This document shows, one piece after another, positions 26,801 through 41,800 of a DNA stretch of 64,000 nt. The stretch is taken from contig NC_092570.1 of NCBI RefSeq assembly GCF_037975245.1, forward strand, positions 1,943,501 through 2,007,500, read 5' to 3'. The notes beneath the pieces were generated by a model, which saw nothing but the letters and a program-made list of their open reading frames with translations, was not told the origin of the DNA and made no database searches. Position 1 is the stretch's first letter; each line of letters begins with the position of its first letter. The position numbers and the translations under genes are program-made. The DNA is from Apostichopus japonicus. Its lineage: Eukaryota > Echinodermata > Holothuroidea > Aspidochirotida > Stichopodidae.

Positions 26801-29800
26801 CAAAGACTCCAATTTATAAACAAGGTAGCTACTGTAGGTAAAGCAAAAGCATCCTCTTGTTTTCCACAATTAATGCAAAATTTGAAATTACTTGTAAGCA
26901 GCTTTAGCTTGGTATGAAAGTTTGTAAGTATGATCAGTATGAAAGCTGCTTGTAAGTATGATCGGTTTGTAAGCTTGTAAGTATGATCGGTATGAAAGCT
27001 TTTAAGTATGATTGGTATGAAAGTTTGTATATAGATTTGATCAGTATGAAAGCTTGTAAGTATGATCAGTATGAAAGCTTATATAGGTATGACGGGTATG
27101 AAAGCTTGTAGCTTGTAAGTATGATTGGTATGAAAGCTTTTAACTTGTAAGTATGTTCGGTATGAAAGCTTGTAAGTATGTTCGGTATGTAAGCTTATAA
27201 GTATGATAGGTATGAAAGTTTGTAAGTATGATCGGTGAGAAAGCTTGTAAGTATGATTGGTATGAAAGCTTGTAAGTATGATTGGTATGAAAGTTTGTAT
27301 ACAGGTTTGATCAGTATGAAAGCTTACATAGGTATGACGGGTATGAAAGCCTGTACAGTGTGGTTCTGATCGGTATGACAGCTTGTAAGTATGATTGGTA
27401 TGAAAGTTTGTATATAGGTTTGATCAGTATGAAAGCTTACATAGGTATGACGGGTATGAAAGCCTGTACAGTGTGGTTCTGATCGGTATGACAGCTTGTA
27501 AGTATGATTGGTATGAAAGTTTGTATATAGGTTTGATCAGTATGAAAGCTTATATAGGTATGACGGGTATGAAAGCCTGTATGGTTCTGATCGGTATGAC
27601 AGCTTGTAAGTATGATCAGTATGAAAGCTTGTAAGTACGATCAGTATTCATGAAATCTTGTAATTATGATCGGTATGAAAGTTTATATAGGTATGATCGG
27701 TATGCAAGCTTGTAAGTACAATTGGTATGAAAGCTTTAAGTATGATCAGTATGAAATCAGATCTGTTCTCAACCAGTATAAGTATATTTCCTGTTCAAAG
27801 GGATCAATATTTAATATTCCTCTTCAAGATTAAAATGGATGATTCCAGATAGATTAGGAAATGATAATCACTAATCATATATTTTATATATTTATGATAT
27901 ATATATCTCTTTGTGGTAGAAAGTTTAAATTTGAATAATGCAACCTTTTTGACTTTTTGATATTATTATTGATATCTTTTTCGGTAATATTCAGTTCTGA
28001 AATCAATAAATTAGTGTCAGTTCAGTTTTTCTAACTTAACTATTCAAGTTTCATTTCCAAAAATGAATTCCAACATTTACTGTGAAAGGAATTTGGGCAA
28101 CCAATAGTTGAGAAATGATTGGGAACATTATAGTTACTGTCTGTAGTGGTCCATTTGATAAAATTGTCTAAGTAGTGTATGCTGGTGCTTTAGGTTGATG
28201 GTTCTGCCATCTAAATTTGATGGATTCTTGACTCAGAAGGTTGTATTACCCAGTAAGTTTGAAGCCTACCGACCAAAATCCGAAGAAACAAAACGCGACT
28301 TTTATATATAGGACCAGGTCACTTTCAAGTCTCAAGCACTTCAGTGATGATTATATTAAATGACTTCTGATTACTAATCAGTTTGATAAAATTAATGATC
28401 CTGCCAGTACATTTATTCTACGATGAAAGCCACACTCACAGAGATGTATGCCAAGATCTGGAGGAAAAAGGGAATTGTTGGTAAATATAGGAATACACAC
28501 ATGCATGGGTCAAATGGACTTATTATCTTGAAACTTTCTCATGGCATTAATTTTGTTTTGGTCTGGATGAGATGATATAAGTCATGCCCATCTGTTGCAG
28601 CTGCTTATGGTTTCATCTTGATAAATTTGTGGGTAATGGAGTTGGTTTTAACAGTCAATTACATGTACCATGAAGTTCAATATCTTTTGGCCTTTTCTAA
28701 GGCAGCCAAATTCCTTCTTTAAAATTTATAGCATATATAGATAGTCTGGGTGGAAGGCTGGATGAAATGATTTACTGTAATGACTGTTCATCCACAAACA
28801 AAATACAGTAAGCAAAGACTGTTAAGGGGGGGGGGGGGGAGGAGATCTGGAAGCCAAAAATGTGACCTTTTTGGATGTCTGTAACTTATAGGCAAGTCTG
28901 CTGCTGGGGAATTTTGTTATATATTCACAAGTATGCAGTTAACCTTTAACCTTTATCATCAACTGCACTTACAGGGACTAGATGGCTCTTGAAAAGAAGT
29001 TAATTTTCTTCTTTTTTAAACTTTTGTGAAGGAAAGTTGTCATAAATTATTAAGTGTCCATAATATTTGACCTTTGAAGTTTAAAGAAGGAATACAGTGT
29101 TGATCAAAACCAATATCTAGTATTTATGCTTTGCCCTGCAATCTTTCTAGTGGATAAATTCATTGGTAAAACATGGGAATATGGGAAAGTTTAAGAAAAT
29201 GTGTGTGTTTTGCTCTGTTCGTCCGATATGAATATATATGCCTCGGTGAAGCACTTCATGAATATGCAGCAAAGTTCTTTATGTGAGAAAGAATTCAGTT
29301 ACAAAAGAATTAACCAGACAGGATGTTCCCACAGCAGTATGTTGTTATAGATCGCATTTCCTTTGTTAAATACCCTTTTCACTTCTTTCCCATGTTCATG
29401 AGTGGTGGTAGCTTAAATAATTGAAAATTTAACAACGTTTCAGGAAGTTCAGATCGCCATTGACAATGATCCTAGATCCGACCATATCAGGTGGGTGTCA
29501 TTATTGAGGAAATGCCCAATCAAGGAAAAGTTTGATAAACTCATCAGTAACCCCGGGATTTTGAAATGTTCTAGAACAAGCCCTAGGTCTAAAAGTTGTC
29601 TTGTGTTTTTGTTAGTTGGTTAATAGCAATGTCCAGTGGAAAAGAAGTAGTACCCTTCCCCTTCCCTCCCCCACCCCATCTTCAAAGTGAGTCGTCCGGC
29701 TGACTTTTTTTGTTTTTTTGAGAAAGATCAGAAAATGTTATAGGTTGAGATAATCTATGAATTTTATGGGAAGCCTACATCTCTGATTCTGAAAAAAGAT

Positions 29801-32800
29801 TTTTCATCTCAGAGTAGGCCTTTGATTGTTCTCTCCGCATTGAGAGTTGCTAATTTAAAGTAGTATTTTCTTCAATGCAACATTTTTGCGGTACCTTTGA
29901 CCACATGCTTCAGTAATTATTTTTTTTAGTGCATCATTCTTGTGTAAAACTACTGTACTTCATGCATTGTCAAAAATAGCCATTGAAGATATTTTGTAAT
30001 CGACATTGCGTAAATATATCCACATAGCACACACACATGCAACCCAACATAAACTCTAGCAACCAGCTAAGTCTGTAAAGCACAAACTAGGGAGGGTTCA
30101 GTAATACTGTTTGTACCTTTGTACCTTTTCTAAGGGTAGCATTACAGTTCTGTTTGGAACAATGACTGATGTGATGTGTAGGTATGTGTGTTTTTATAGA
30201 GCGAGCCTATGCATCTCATTAGTTGCCATGGTTACTATCATGGATTCACCCTAGAGCTGTGATAGCAGAGGATTCATCTTGCCTTATGACCTTGGTGAGA
30301 TTTTGACATTCAACTCAATCCTCATAGCCTTGGAATTATAGAAACTCCTCTTCTGTTGATGTAACCGATAATCACAAACCAGTCTCGCCATGAATGGATT
30401 CATTTACGACAGGGTGTTAAAATCGCAAACTGTGACCTGCCTTTGGCGAACTTATGACATACCTGTCGGGTTTAAAGTTTTGTTGGAAACTGAGAAAATG
30501 GAGGGAAATTTTTTTATTTTTTATGAATTGGTCGGCGAGGTCAAGTAGGGACTGGTTAACCCTCCGGCTACGCTCGCTGCCCTAATGGTTTCAGTTTCTC
30601 TCAACCGGCTTTGTAATCGGATAACACACCCAGATCAGAAGGGAAGAAAAACCCTCCTGGAGTGCTGGCTAGGCAGCAGATGTCCTTATTTGTCCTCTGC
30701 TAGATAAACTTTTTGTGGATGAATGTCGTCTGTCTAACGTTGCCATATGGATTTAGTGACTTTTGTGGTAGCTCATGTTGATATAGATAGGGAGGGAACC
30801 GATGAGGAGAGATACAGATATAAATACAGTATAATGTGTGGGACAATTATCATCACACAGTATTTAGATTGAAAACATACAGTACCTTACTAAGCTGTTC
30901 ATTGAACTGATATTTAGCCGATATTTTAACCGTTTGAATGAAGACATATGTTTCTAATGACATGGTGAGGTAAAACCCAAGCCATGAAGAGACTTCAGCA
31001 GAGATGTTGATTTGTGGATTGTGACAAACTTTTGCATCATAGGACTGAAGAAAAAAAATTGACTAATTCCCATGACATTTAAGACAAAAATGCCAGTCAT
31101 TGTTCTTTGTGGGTTGATGATATAACCTAATTATGATCTTTTGACAAAGTTTTGAAGTTTGAAAGATTTAACTATAATTTACTTTAAATTATGTGAGTTA
31201 ATAATATTCTGTGCAGATGTATGCACTTTCAACAGTTACGAGCTGTTGTTCAGCCGTATTTGTTTTCTTTGAAGGCTGTATTGATTTACAGTATATGTCT
31301 ATGATGCTATTACTGTCTACAGGTGCCTTATGTATTGAGGTGTTTGTACAGTAGCATCTTTGGTACTAGCAACTAGTAAGGCTTTTGCTGATGGTACTAT
31401 TTAAGTAATAACTGAAAAAAGGGTTTCTGACTTTCTAACAAAGAAAGATGAACTGTATGTGAATCAGTCATTTCCATTTTCTACACATACATGCACTTTT
31501 AAACATTGAGGAAAGATTATATAAAGTTTGACAATATGAAGGCTAACTCTAGTAATACAGTAGTTACTTTAACATCTGGAATATATTGAGATACAGTACT
31601 TACATACACCTATCTTTGGTGGTATGGCAATTTGGATTAGTTGACAAGTTATGTAGAATTCTTGCAACAGGTTTCTTACTTTCTATCATCGACAAGGAAT
31701 TGCTTTCCAGGAGTTAGTGTGAAACTAAATTGTTAAATTTTCCTCATGACTGCAGGCTGCAGCCAAATTGAGTCTAATTTGCAACTGACCTGGGGATATC
31801 CAAGGGTTCAGTTAACATAACCCTACCTCTCTTCCTGTAGTTACACCTGCAAGCATTTGTTGCTGGTATCCTGGTTGAAGAAACTTTATCTGAAGTGGCT
31901 CACAGATGAATTTGGGGGGGGGGGGGGGACCTGAGGAGCAGATTGCTGCGTGTACACAGTCCTGAGCCTGATCTCAGCTTAATGAGCTCAAGAAAAAGTT
32001 GGAAAATTGTGGTTTAATTTAAGCAAGTGTTTAATGGTTTCCCTGTAGTCAAGATCAGCAGAAAACAGTGAAATCTAGAACATTTTTCAGTGTCTGAAAT
32101 GAATAACTTGGATATACTTAATGCATTTTGCAGTTTTTCCCTGCAATTCAAGTTTTCAAAATTTCAAGAACATATGAAATAGTTCTGATTTGGAATGAAA
32201 CTTCATTGAAACAAATTATGTTCAATTTTGTGGAACTTTAATTTAGTCTTTTTGTCATGTTGCAAGTCTTTAGAGTTTACCATCCTCTCTCCAAGTCATC
32301 ACATTTTCAATGGTTATAAAAAAAATATCACCGTTTGCAACCACTGCACTGGTCTTAAATCTCTCACTCAGTTACTTTTGAAGAGCATTTGCTTAATTTT
32401 GTCATTGTGCTCATTTGATAGATTAAAAGGTTATATAAGCAGGGAGAGCTCTGCGACTCTAGAGTAGCAGCTCCCTGTTTTAAGTATTCAATTTCAAGTA
32501 CCACTTCATTCCTTTAACATTTGAGTACCAATTAATAGGGTACCACCAGAACAAATCCAAACTAAAACCTAAAAGTTTTTTTTCATAGCTTCCTGAAGTG
32601 ATGTTTAGCTAACAACGTAGTGGTTTCTGGAGCTATGTCTAGTTGCACGTTGGCTAAGGATGGTAACTTCTCGGTAAATCAAGTTTCCATTACGCGATGC
32701 TTCGTTGCTTGGCTTTATAGTCCCATAAACGTATCCGGAATAACACAGTTAAAACTCCAGTAACTGAGTAAAAAAAAAGTTTTGGTCCCAGGAATGTTTA

Positions 32801-35800
32801 ACAATTTAACCAGACATCTATTTGGAAGTCATCCAAGGTTTGTTGAATGTTATTATTCATCTTTAAGAGGCCACTCCAGTGTTTGATTTCTTGTTAAATA
32901 AAATATTTTCTTTCGTCGTTTTCCCTCTTACAGACATGCAGAGGCTGTACTTCATCAAGGTGTATATGCAATGGAACAAAAGGAGAAAGGGTAAGATTTA
33001 AATACTTCATCCTTCAGGAGAAGATTGAACATTGTCACAAGGAATGAGAAGCAGTGGGGAGGGGTGGGGGGGGGGAATCAGTGGCGGAGCGTCCATACAG
33101 TCGGGGGGCGGATCTAAGGAGTATCTTACTCAAAAAATTTCTGTACGCTCCGCGCCAACCTATGGGGGGCGCTCCACTTAGTGTCGAAAGCGCCCCTACA
33201 GGCCATTCCCATATCATCACATGACAAGTCTTTCCTGAAAATCCTTGTTTAAATTGGTTATCCTTAATATTTGGGAATACTTCCATGAGCACGATCTGTG
33301 CAACTTTATTACATTTACATCAGGGATGGGCAACCTACGGCCCGCGGGCCACATGCGGCCCGCCGGTGATTTTTTTGTGGCCGGTGAGATGTCTCAAGAA
33401 AATGGAAAAACATCAATATATTTTACATCACAAGAAACAAGCTAGCTGCTTAGAATTTATCGGAACTAATGATGCTGTCAGGTAGGCCTTTTATCCCCAT
33501 CAATGATCAATTGTACTGTATTGACATTATGTTTTTGTGAATACAGATTAAGTACACACACCAATTGCCTGAAAGTCCTCGGAATCAACAGCAGGTCGCG
33601 TCGTTGGTTAGTGCGGCCCAGTCAATTTTTCACTCCTCTGATCTGGCCCATTCATTCAAAAAGGTTGCCCACCCCTAATTTACTTGATCATTCTATTGCT
33701 GCCTGTGTCAGAGAAGAAAGCGCTCAATAGCACGTAGATACATATGATTGATAATTGCAAAACACAAGAAACTGATGAAAAGTCCCCTCCTCACTCGAGA
33801 TGCAATAAAGTGGTCCAAGTTGGAATTTGTGGACCATACATGTGAAACTATAATCATTTGGAACCCCACCCCCCCCTCCCCCCCAACCAGCACTTCCATT
33901 TAATAGTACTCAGACTTTAAATCTCCATGAGGGATAAAGAAGCCGAAAAGAAAAGAATTAGACGACTACAATACAACAACAACTATCAAGATTGATATTT
34001 GATACCAAAGGAACAAAGTTGAAACTGAAAAGAAACAGTAAACATTCATCAAATTAAACTTTTTCTTAACAGTCAAGAATTCATTTCGAAAGTTTGAAAC
34101 TATTCAGGCTGACTTTAAATTCTTTTGTCTGGAAAGTATTTGTTCCTGGATATGTGAAATATTATAGGTGACCCCTTGTTCTTTTAGATGATTTCGACTG
34201 CTACTTGAAGACTTTGTGGAAGCTTTAAAGAAAACAGCTGGGTCAAGAAGAGGAGGGTGGTTGAAAAATATGGAAAGATAATGGCTTTCAAATAGGCTCC
34301 ATTGGTCTAAGCTTCTCTGAGTATCCCTAGATGTCTGGGCAACTAGTCATCAATCATTTCTGAAACAGAAATCTAAAGCAAAAAATCTCAAAAAAAGAGA
34401 AGAAATATCGTTTCACATTCCTTAGATACTGTACTTACCTGTTTCAGGGCAGTTATGGTTCAAATAATTATGGGTAAGAAACTGTGAAATAATTTATGAT
34501 TTGTAATAAAACTTTTTGAAATGGGATAGATGTTTTAAACAGTGTCTGTGTGTGGGAGGATGAAAAACTATCTGGACACTCCCGACAATTTTACAAGAAA
34601 AGTAAGATATTTTTTTCAAACTTTGGCCTCAAGGTCTGAGATCAGCTGCTGGGGGATAAGGACAACAGGACTTACAGTCGGTTTGCTATGCAGTTTGGTG
34701 TTTTGATTGGGATTTTGCTAGTGCGTGGTATGGGGGGAGTACCTATGCAGCTCTTGGGGGAATTGATGGCAACAAACAGGTTGAAAAAACACTGGCAGGA
34801 AAAAACAAGAAAATAGGGTCGACAATTAGGTCATAGTCCATCATTGATTTCTAATAATTCGGTCAACATTTCACATCTGGTAACAGATCTGAACGTTCTG
34901 GTAATAATTCCTTTTTTCCATATCATCACTAATTTTAATGATTTGTCTGTACAGATTGTGTTTAACTAGTGGTATCTCTTTCTGTACCCTAAAGGTTATC
35001 AGATCAGGGTTGGTGACTTGGTGACAGTTGTTTTGGGACGTTTTCACAAAAATATCATGACACAGGACAAGTTGAATGAGTAATTAAAACGGTTTTATTA
35101 AGGCTTTTCTGTGACAATAACTTGCAAATAATCCCAGAGGCTAGTTTGATATTTTATGATAAAATTGAAAACACTGGCTATTTTGGGAATCAAACGTCCA
35201 GATGTCTGGGCAATCCTAGTTTCCTTTAGCATATAATTTGTCACAGTTATCATCTTGTTGAACATGCCCGATGGCCATTTAAGCTTAAGTGGTTCATTCA
35301 AAGTATTAACCATTTAGCCTAGCAACATTTAAAGTCTCCCAGATTTACAGTTTGTTGACGAGTTGGTTTCATTGCACACCTAGGAAGCTTTTCATTCTTG
35401 ATAATTGTACAGTTTTGTATCCATTCCTGTCCTCATCTTGAAGTTGAACCTTAATGAATCAGTATAGTTTCTACAGAAGATTGATTCACAGGGGTGAACA
35501 ACATTTCAAAACTTATATAAAATAGTTGATATCATTGTTTTACTTATTAGGCCATCAGCTGAAGGTCGAAATTCGCTTGTTTCGTTCCAGCAACTGCGGG
35601 TCTAAAATTTCTCTACAGCATTGAATACATAAATTAACTAAGATTAAGGATCCAAAAGTTCTCCATGTACTTTCCTGCAGTTTTTTTGCAATTCCGCTCG
35701 AAAGATCGAACTATATTTTTTATTGCGTATGTTAAGAAACCCGCCGTTTTACGTTCAAAAGTTGTGCGCCAGTGAGATATCTGTACCATGTGATATGAAT

Positions 35801-38800
35801 TGTCCAATGAGCCATGAGTTCTGTGTGCAATCTTTGTAGAAAACAACAAACATGGCGGCTCCCACGGGCGCTAGTCAGTCTCCGACACACGGAAATCTAC
35901 AGTGCTCAGTGCACATTGAATCTGTAAAATTTGAAGCATTCAAGGCACTGACGAATAAATGATGGAATAAAGTTACTTCCTGCGCTAAAGATTGGCTTAA
36001 TCTCAGCGGCGGAGACAGTGATATCGCCGTACTACTGATTACTCCATGGCCTACTACGATCAAGCGTGTGTTCAACAGCATAGTATGATGGGGTTCCACG
36101 ATAAGTGTTACAGGCGGTTCAATGATAGCAAGCACATTGCTGCAAGAAAACGGACAGTTCCAGAGGAGACCCCATATGATTTTAAACGTAGAATTGACGG
36201 AAAAGATCGAGGAAACCAAGCAGAAGCTCTGGTGTATTGCCTGTTCAATTTATTATATGTGGGAAAAGAAACAATACATTACTTGGCGTTGCAAACGGGA
36301 CAAGCTGCAGCAGGCAGAGACTTTCGATGGAGGTAAGCCTAAGCATACTACACGACTCTACTTGTACTTCTGTGGCATAGTTGAAGTGTTAAGAGAAGTT
36401 GCATAATGCAAGATCAGTAGCTCTTAAGGGATAGAATCCAAGTCAAAGGGCACAGTGCAGGACCTGAACATAATATAATTACTTAGTGGCATGGTCATCT
36501 GATTTGTTTTGTTATAAGGTGGTAGGAACGGAAATTTGTTTCAAATTCTCCATCTGGGGCACTAGCCTAAGAGTTAAATACAGGCTTCATAGTTTTCTTA
36601 CTGTGGCCCTTTATTTGAATGATAGAGATATTATATTAGTTAGAAAAATAAGTGTAACAAAGGTGCAATAAGGTTAGGTTTGCAAGGTCTTATGGTCAGC
36701 CTGTCTAGCTTTACCAAAATGAACAAGTATCTGTCTCCTTTATTATTAGTAACAGATATAATCTACCATTGTATAATTTAAACCATAACATTAAGAGATA
36801 ATGTACTGTACTGTCAAAAAAAGCCTGTTTTAATTCTTTTTTGCATGACACTGGTTTGCAAAATTTGAATGTGTCTTTGTTTGTCCATAGAAGATGAGCA
36901 GATCACATGGTATAAAAATAAAATTGTCTTAGTTCTTATTTGTTCAAACTTACATTTTGATCAACAGAAAATGCAAAACAATTTGCTTTTTTTATTTCAT
37001 TTTATTAAGGTATTGCTTCGACAAGCAGCAGAGCGGAAAAAAGATGAGCCCAGATTTTATGAATATTAGAGGAAAAGACCGTGTTGCCATTGAAGTGAGG
37101 TACCACTCTCTATGTTGAAGAAACTAGATACAATTCTTGACAAGGAAGACATACAGATCTTGAAAGGTAAAGTACTCTCTTCAATGTGTGGTTCATTGAG
37201 TGTTCAGGGGTGGATCTAGGACTTTTGGAATATGGGGGTCCTCCCCCAAGGAAAATTAAAAAATTCTCTAAACGCTTTGAGATGCAATATCAGGTTAATC
37301 TTTCCATTGAAATTATTAAAGAAATTTGCAACATATTTCTAGCTGAATTGTAATTATATTGGTACCCCATCATAAAATGTGAGACTCAAAAATATCCAAT
37401 TTCATGGTACAAGGTGTTCTGTTCATCTCCTCCTCAGAGCAGAGTTTACCACCAACAAAAGATGCTCTGATCCAGCATGTTAAGCGCTGCACCAACCAGG
37501 CTGCTATTCACAGTAGGGCATTGCAGCCAAGGATTGATGCACTCTCACCAGAGGGACATGGATGTAAACTTGAAAATGATGACCTTATAATCACTTGGAT
37601 GACGAAGCCACCTGACCCAGATGTTTTGCTTCAGTGTGTCAGCAGTAGCTGTAGAGTCGGCAAATGTCTTAAAGGAAGATGTTCCTGAATGAATGCACAA
37701 CTACCGTGTCCAGACCTATGTAAATATAGAAATTGCAGCAACTTCCAAGAAGATGTTGAGATTGTTGATGCAGGGGAAGATGATTTGGAGGATGAACTGT
37801 GATGGTGGTAAATCTTGATATCTTAGTCTGAAATTTTAATCAAGTTTGAAGTTTGTGAAGAGGGTTAACTTTTTCAAAGTCATGTTGTCATTATTTTGTT
37901 CCCCAGAGTTTAAAGGAACCAGTAAACATGATCTTATTCATATATTCATTTTAGCTATTAGTAGTTTTACGTAGATTACCCTACCTACCAGACACCTTTG
38001 ATAAATATCCACATATTCTTCAAATCACACTTTTTTTTTAGAGGGGATGGGAGGGGGAGGAGGGTGTTATGGGCATGCTTTACCTCTTGCATATTCACAA
38101 CTACATTTACTGGTGACGATGACGCAAATACCGCGTCCTGAAACCAGTCAAAGGTTTATATACTGTTGTTGGGGAACCATCGCCCCTGACCCTGTTCCAA
38201 TATCACAGTTCTTTATTGTTTGCCGTAACATTTCGTTACCTGTTTTATTCATATTGTTAATATGTTCTGTGCATCTGTTCAAGTTTTGACTGAAGGATAT
38301 TCAAGTCTTTAGTGACTTTTATTTCATCTAATTATCTTCACCTCTACTACGGAATAGACTTTCCCTTTTCCATACCATATCTGACTTCCACGCAGTGAAT
38401 TGAAGTGGATACTGTTAAGACTAGTACAACTGTCCTTGGATGAACTTTTAATCACTTATTAATTCCGCGCCGCGCCTTTTGATGAAGAACCTGTATCTTG
38501 AATCATCGCAAAGGCCCAGCTCTACTACACCATTGAGTGTATCGACCCAGTCTTAATAGATACATTATTTCGCTATATCTGGGGCTTAAGTTAACTGTCT
38601 TCGTTATTCACTTATTTGTACCATTCACCTTTATTATTCATATTATTTGTAGAATATAGAACTATTATTATTCAAAATACCATTCGAAACCTTGTCGATC
38701 TTTTCTTTTATACGTTAACTCCCTTGGAAACTCTTTTTGCAGGAATACGAAATATAAACATGTCGTTTCAGTAACAAGGAGAAAGTACCTAGTTTTGCAA

Positions 38801-41800
38801 GAGACTGTAAAAAGAGTACTAAGGTAACGGATATATACCGACTATAACTTTATTTCACATCTACGATATGCCATGACGTCTTAGTGTGCCAACTTATATA
38901 TTGATTTATACAAAAGAAATAGCTCACTGGTCTTGGGGCATTGGTACATCTCATTGTAACTAGGGATTTAGCTACATGTAAAGTAGAGGGGGAGGGGGTC
39001 GCATTTGTAAAACAGTTTGGATGGGGAGTGTAACAATTATGGAGAGGAACTTTTCATTATATGTGTATATTTACGCATACATGCACAGACGAAATGCATT
39101 CATAACATAGGGGGAAAATCTAAAAATATTTGATTTATTACAAAGCATTATATCTGAGTTTATTAAAAGTGGTACATTTTTATAATTAAAACCCTTAAGT
39201 TATAATGTGCAAAAATTGTATTTCATATTTCAAAGTTGAAAATGTGATTTTTTACCATTTTAGCGAAAATGGAGGGGGGGGGGGCACAACTTGTAATGCC
39301 TGAAAACAACCCTCACTGACCCTTAGACCAGAATCCTCTTCCACCATTCTTGTAACCATGACCCAACTATTATACAAAAAAAATATATCAGTCGTAATTT
39401 AACATATAAGAAAAGAGTGGTATGTATGCACCACTGTACCAAATCTAACGTTAGCACATGTGTTCCTAATACATAGCATCGTAGCACGTAATGTCTACAT
39501 AACACCCAATTTCAAGGGTTTCTTACAAAAATACTGCAGGAAATTTTTTGGAGAACTTTTGATATAATGTTTGTGATGCATTAAACTACCCCAAAATGCA
39601 TTAAAAATCTAGACCCGGTGTTGCTGGAACGAAACTGATTTTACAGCCACATTTTGAACTTCAGCTGATGGCCTATATTCGGGGATCTTCTGGAGCGCAT
39701 CTCAAAATTAAGTTGAATAACTGTAATTTTACCAGCTTTTGATGCAAAATTCTACCTGAATATGAGATACATGAATGTTTTAATATTAATAATAAATCAG
39801 GCCAGTAGTCTTGTATCAAGTCATCTTTACCCTCCGGGTATTTGGCTTGATAAGCAGATAATGGTCAATCAAGGTCGGTGACAAAAAAATCAGACCACTT
39901 GACCAAGGGGCAAATTGAGTAATTGAAACTCTGGGGATACCCACAAGTTCATTTCCAACAAATGTGTGTGGTTTTTTTGATGAATGAAAATCTAAATTAG
40001 TTTCAATAAACTCTGCGGGTCATTCCTTGGTACCTTCCATGGGTGGTAGTGTCTAGTACATACGTGGTATAGTGGTACTGTAGGTAGCCCTTGAGTCCTT
40101 GTAGGTTGGGTGGTAATGGTATCCTGTGTCACACAGGATACGATTGGTATTAATACATAAAATGGAGGGGACACCAGAGCTATTAAAGCGATGAAATTGA
40201 ACAAAAGTGAGGTGTACTAATTGGGTTTATTAACTTTCTTAAGTCCTTAACTGCTGGATTGTGAAACCTATGGGGAATGTAAATGACCCAGGTTGCCAAA
40301 CAAAATTTCCTGTTCATCTGCGGTGATCTTTAATGGTTGTACTGTATGATGGTCAGTTTGTTCAAGATTTAAAATAAATAGCTTGAGGTAAAATAGCCTC
40401 AGGTAATGACCCACAGGTAAAGAAGTATCTTGTGATGTAGTTCACCAGACCAGACAAAACCAATATTTTGTTTTCTTGCATTAATATAGTAGTTATGCAC
40501 ACACTTATGAGACCATACAGTTGTAACAGGGGATGCATAATAAACACAACACAAGTAGAGTAAGATTTCCAGTAATATTATTATTGTAGAGATCCAACAC
40601 TATTATAATGTATTCTGAATAGATGGATAACAGTACAGTACTGTGTAATAAAGTAAAATGTAAATTAATGAAGTAAAGTACAGTATAAGATTAAAATGTA
40701 AAGCAAGAGTGTCACAAAGACGAAGCTGGAGTAACTCTTTCGAGAAAGCTTCCCTGCATCAATTTATACTGTCCAGCAAACAAAGCTTAAGATAAATCCC
40801 TGACCGCACAAAACAGCCAACAAAAGAAGCACCAGTGGGAAAATGCTAAAGTAGTGATTCTCGCCAGGTGAACCTAAACACTACCCCTAAGACCAGATAA
40901 ACAGGAAGGACATACCCTATTGTGTTGATAGTTTATTTCAGCTAACTGAAGATGACCAGGAGAATAAAAGAGTGGTCTTAATCTATGTGATACAGTTGTG
41001 ACATTGAACTTGTTGAATTATAAGCATCTTGCTGGTGAACATAGACCAACCTTAGTACACAAGTTGGGATACCTGTTGTCCCAAGGGTAACCATTGAGCT
41101 CTTATCAAATCAGGACTGGAAAGACCAATTCTCAGTCTTTAAAACAAAGAAGAAATTAACAGAGCATTTGTAAGGTTCCCCAACTGGAGTCTGAATGTTT
41201 CTAGGTACATCAAGGCCTCACTGTTGGAATAATGTGAAAATTTTGCAAATCCTTCCAGTTTCAAAGTTATCTGTTATAGAAACGGTTGAATCAAGGGTCA
41301 GCTGTTTAGCATAGAATGATTCAATGCCTCTTCCATTCACTTTGGGTCTTGTTGACAAAGTTTGGAACAGATTGGAAGTGTGGGGAATTATTCTTGTCTG
41401 ACTGTAAAATGTGACTCCTCCAGTCCTTACTGAATTGTAGATGTATATTTGTACTCCACACAGTCAGATGTAATTACTATCTTGGGAATGCATACATCAT
41501 CCTAACCTGAACTGGTATTTGACTCATATTGATTTCAGGTGGTAGCAAGAATGACTTTACCTGTATGTTTAAATATCAGATGACATGTCATTCATTGCAG
41601 GTTTTATAATATAGGGAGTGGATGTGAGGTCACATGGATCATATAGTTGAACAAGATTGAAATGATCTTCCAGATGTCTACTTGTTGATTGCTATAAATC
41701 TTAAAGGTGTAACTCAGAGTTGTTTTCAGTCAAAAAGGTAAAATACAGATCTAGGAAGCTATACTAGACTACAGTACAGGTATATTTAAGTATCTATACA

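Larger units (their letters stand above)
17829..32933 (+). other. Collagen IV intron 1 (15.1 kb)
   Basis: No coding exon could be supported. It holds one SINE copy (25331-25557), the roughly 25-bp minisatellite (26911-27757), a pyrimidine-rich tract (26225-26420), the palindrome at 26757-26786 and scattered G/C homopolymers. First introns of this size often carry enhancers, but nothing in the sequence marks one. Confidence 0.8.

Noticed and set aside
29444-29490. 47-bp AG/GT-bounded segment in intron 1 as a possible exon
   Set aside because: Its length is not a multiple of three and joining it to exons 1 and 2 breaks the frame of the cysteine cluster.
37204-37260. CAGGGGTGGATCTAGG as the end of another hAT MITE
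   Set aside because: Only one terminus is visible and no target duplication or partner end could be found.
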